From NCBI GenBank assembly GCA_021789755.1, contig JAJYJD010000023.1, positions 5,970 through 22,260 on the forward strand: a stretch of DNA of 16,291 bases, read 5' to 3'. This document shows positions 15,644 through 16,291 of this stretch, piece by piece. Numbering within the stretch: position 1 is the stretch's first letter; every line of letters begins with the position of its first letter. A model generated the notes under the pieces. It was not told where the DNA came from. It saw nothing but the letters and a program-made list of their open reading frames with translations, and did no database searches. Source of the DNA: Bacteroidota bacterium (GTDB lineage: Bacteria; Bacteroidota; Ignavibacteria; Kryptoniales; JAKASW01). The position numbers and the translations under genes are program-made.

Positions 15644-15668
15644 TCAATGCTCGATTAACAATAAACAA
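15644..15668 (-). repeat. AT-rich word upstream of hypD
   Basis: On the minus strand this 25-nt segment matches 5788-5812, the start region of the response regulator, at 20 of 25 positions. It fills most of the 43-nt gap between hypF and hypD. It may be only a repeat remnant; no regulatory role is shown. Confidence 0.5.
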
Positions 15669-15676
15669 TTTCCGAC

Positions 15677-16291
15677 CTAGTGCTTCGGCAGTCTGAGTAC
15701 TTTCTTCCTGCTTCCGGCTTCTATTTTCCTGCTCCCGACTTCTTCCATCTTGCTTCTCTTCAACGCAACGAACACCTGTCCAAGCGATATGCCGCCGTCA
15801 TTCGGCGGTACACGCTGGTGCCAGTACACCTTGAATCCTTCCTTCGTTAACCTTCGCACTGTCCTCTCGGTCAAGAACTTGTTCTGAAAACAACCTCCGG
15901 TCAAAACAACCTTCTCTTCATCAACATGCTTTGCTGCGTCGACGATAATCTCAGCAAGGGTGTTGTGGAATTTCGCGGAAGCCACACCTACCGGTATGTT
16001 GTCCGAGAGATCGGCAAGAACACCTCTAATGATTTTCTCCCAATCTATAACCAGCTTCGGCTCGAAGTACTTCCTGTCTCGCATCTCCTGTCTCCGGTCC
16101 CCGACGATTTCAAAGCCGTAATGTTCCTCCGTGTCCGCTCCCGCTGAGGCGAACTCCAGCTCCATCGCACCCTGACCCTCAAAGTTGACGATATGCCGGA
16201 TTCCGGAAATGGATGCAACCGCATCGAAAAGCCGTCCGGCGCTTGTAGTCAGCGGTGAGTTCAGCCCTGACTTGACCATCTTCTTAAGCAA
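15677..16291 (-). CDS. hypF: Hydrogenase maturation carbamoyltransferase HypF, C-terminal part
   Basis: HypF makes carbamoyl adenylate from carbamoyl phosphate and passes the carbamoyl group to HypE. Only the last 204 codons are visible; full HypF is about 750-780 residues, so the acylphosphatase, zinc-finger and YrdC-like domains lie beyond 16291. The visible part is the Kae1-like carbamoyltransferase domain, with NSPLTTSAGRLFDAVA (11-26), NFEGQGAMELE (36-46), the metal-binding segment KFHNTLAEI (107-115), VVLTGGCFQN (128-137) and PPNDGGISLGQ (162-172). Two parts look foreign. Residues about 64-75 (GDRRQEMRDRKY) are encoded by GAGACAGGA word repeats, and the tail after about residue 181 contains a 7-residue tandem (EVGSRKI, EAGSRKK) encoded by two 21-nt repeats. 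Both avoid the recognised catalytic motifs. hypD follows after 43 nt. Confidence 0.95.
   Translation of the reverse strand: MLKKMVKSGLNSPLTTSAGRLFDAVASISGIRHIVNFEGQGAMELEFASAGADTEEHYGFEIVGDRRQEMRDRKYFEPKLVIDWEKIIRGVLADLSDNIPVGVASAKFHNTLAEIIVDAAKHVDEEKVVLTGGCFQNKFLTERTVRRLTKEGFKVYWHQRVPPNDGGISLGQVFVALKRSKMEEVGSRKIEAGSRKKVLRLPKH
15701..15742. repeat. Two 21-nt tandem repeats encoding the HypF tail
   Basis: On the minus strand, 15742-15722 and 15721-15701 match at 17 of 21 positions; each contains a GGNAGCAGGAA core. The unit is seven codons, so the hypF frame is kept and two related heptapeptides are encoded. The typical HypF end, after the GISLGQ motif, comes shortly before this. Confidence 0.7.
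16071..16102. repeat. GAGACAGGA word repeat inside hypF
   Basis: TCCTGTCTC occurs at 16072-16080 and again at 16086-16094, 14 nt apart. The second copy is part of TCTCCTGTCTCC (16084-16095), the word found in intergenic spacers at 2552-2563 and 2994-3005. Here it lies in frame within a variable loop of the HypF carbamoyltransferase domain. Confidence 0.6.

Overview
The window looks like chromosomal DNA of about 50% GC from a bacterium of the Bacteroidota/Ignavibacteriota (FCB) neighbourhood, probably an anaerobic or hydrogen-metabolising lineage. The clues are FtsX/MacB-type permeases with an ATPase carrying the GNLHS D-loop variant, an NtrC-type regulator with a GAFTDA loop, an M13 peptidase, and [NiFe]-hydrogenase maturation genes. 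Shine-Dalgarno sequences are good, unlike in many Bacteroidetes. The taxonomic call is inference.

Region 1 (1-5096, minus strand, read right to left) is a MacAB-like export operon. It runs from a membrane-fusion protein with a TTG start, through a canonical ABC ATPase, an interposed four-helix-bundle (S23/IVS family) gene and a second, variant ABC ATPase, to a large permease that leaves the window at base 1. Region 2 (5097-8720) is the control block. A sequence matching a sigma-54 -24/-12 promoter (5159-5174) faces the export operon, and two 18-bp direct repeats exactly 20 bp apart lie about 110-150 bp upstream of the predicted start. A low-GC second four-helix-bundle gene follows, then a sigma-54 activator response regulator and its histidine kinase. 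The simplest reading is that kinase and regulator drive the export operon through sigma-54.

Region 3 (8811-13147, minus strand) holds two exported proteins of unknown function, a transglutaminase-like protein that overlaps its upstream neighbour by 4 nt, and a secreted M13 zinc metallopeptidase. Region 4 (13258-16291, minus strand) is a hydrogenase maturation operon in the order hypF (3' part) - hypD - hypE. hypC is missing from its usual place between hypF and hypD.

The spacers are more striking than the genes. Many are assembled from a small vocabulary of short recurring words: GGAGACAGGA, TTGGAACTTGGA, GGAAGCAGGAAG, an AT-rich word that sits on start codons, and CTATGC-type words. They abut stop or start codons, occur in both orientations so that they form long hairpins, and in hypF (perhaps also in the kinase) appear to have entered the reading frame. 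One such word flanks the first four-helix-bundle gene as a 13-bp direct repeat. This dispersed word-repeat system, and its possible link to the four-helix-bundle genes, is the best candidate here for something undescribed. No RNA genes, CRISPR arrays or transposase genes were seen, and no stretch longer than 300 bases lacks a gene.
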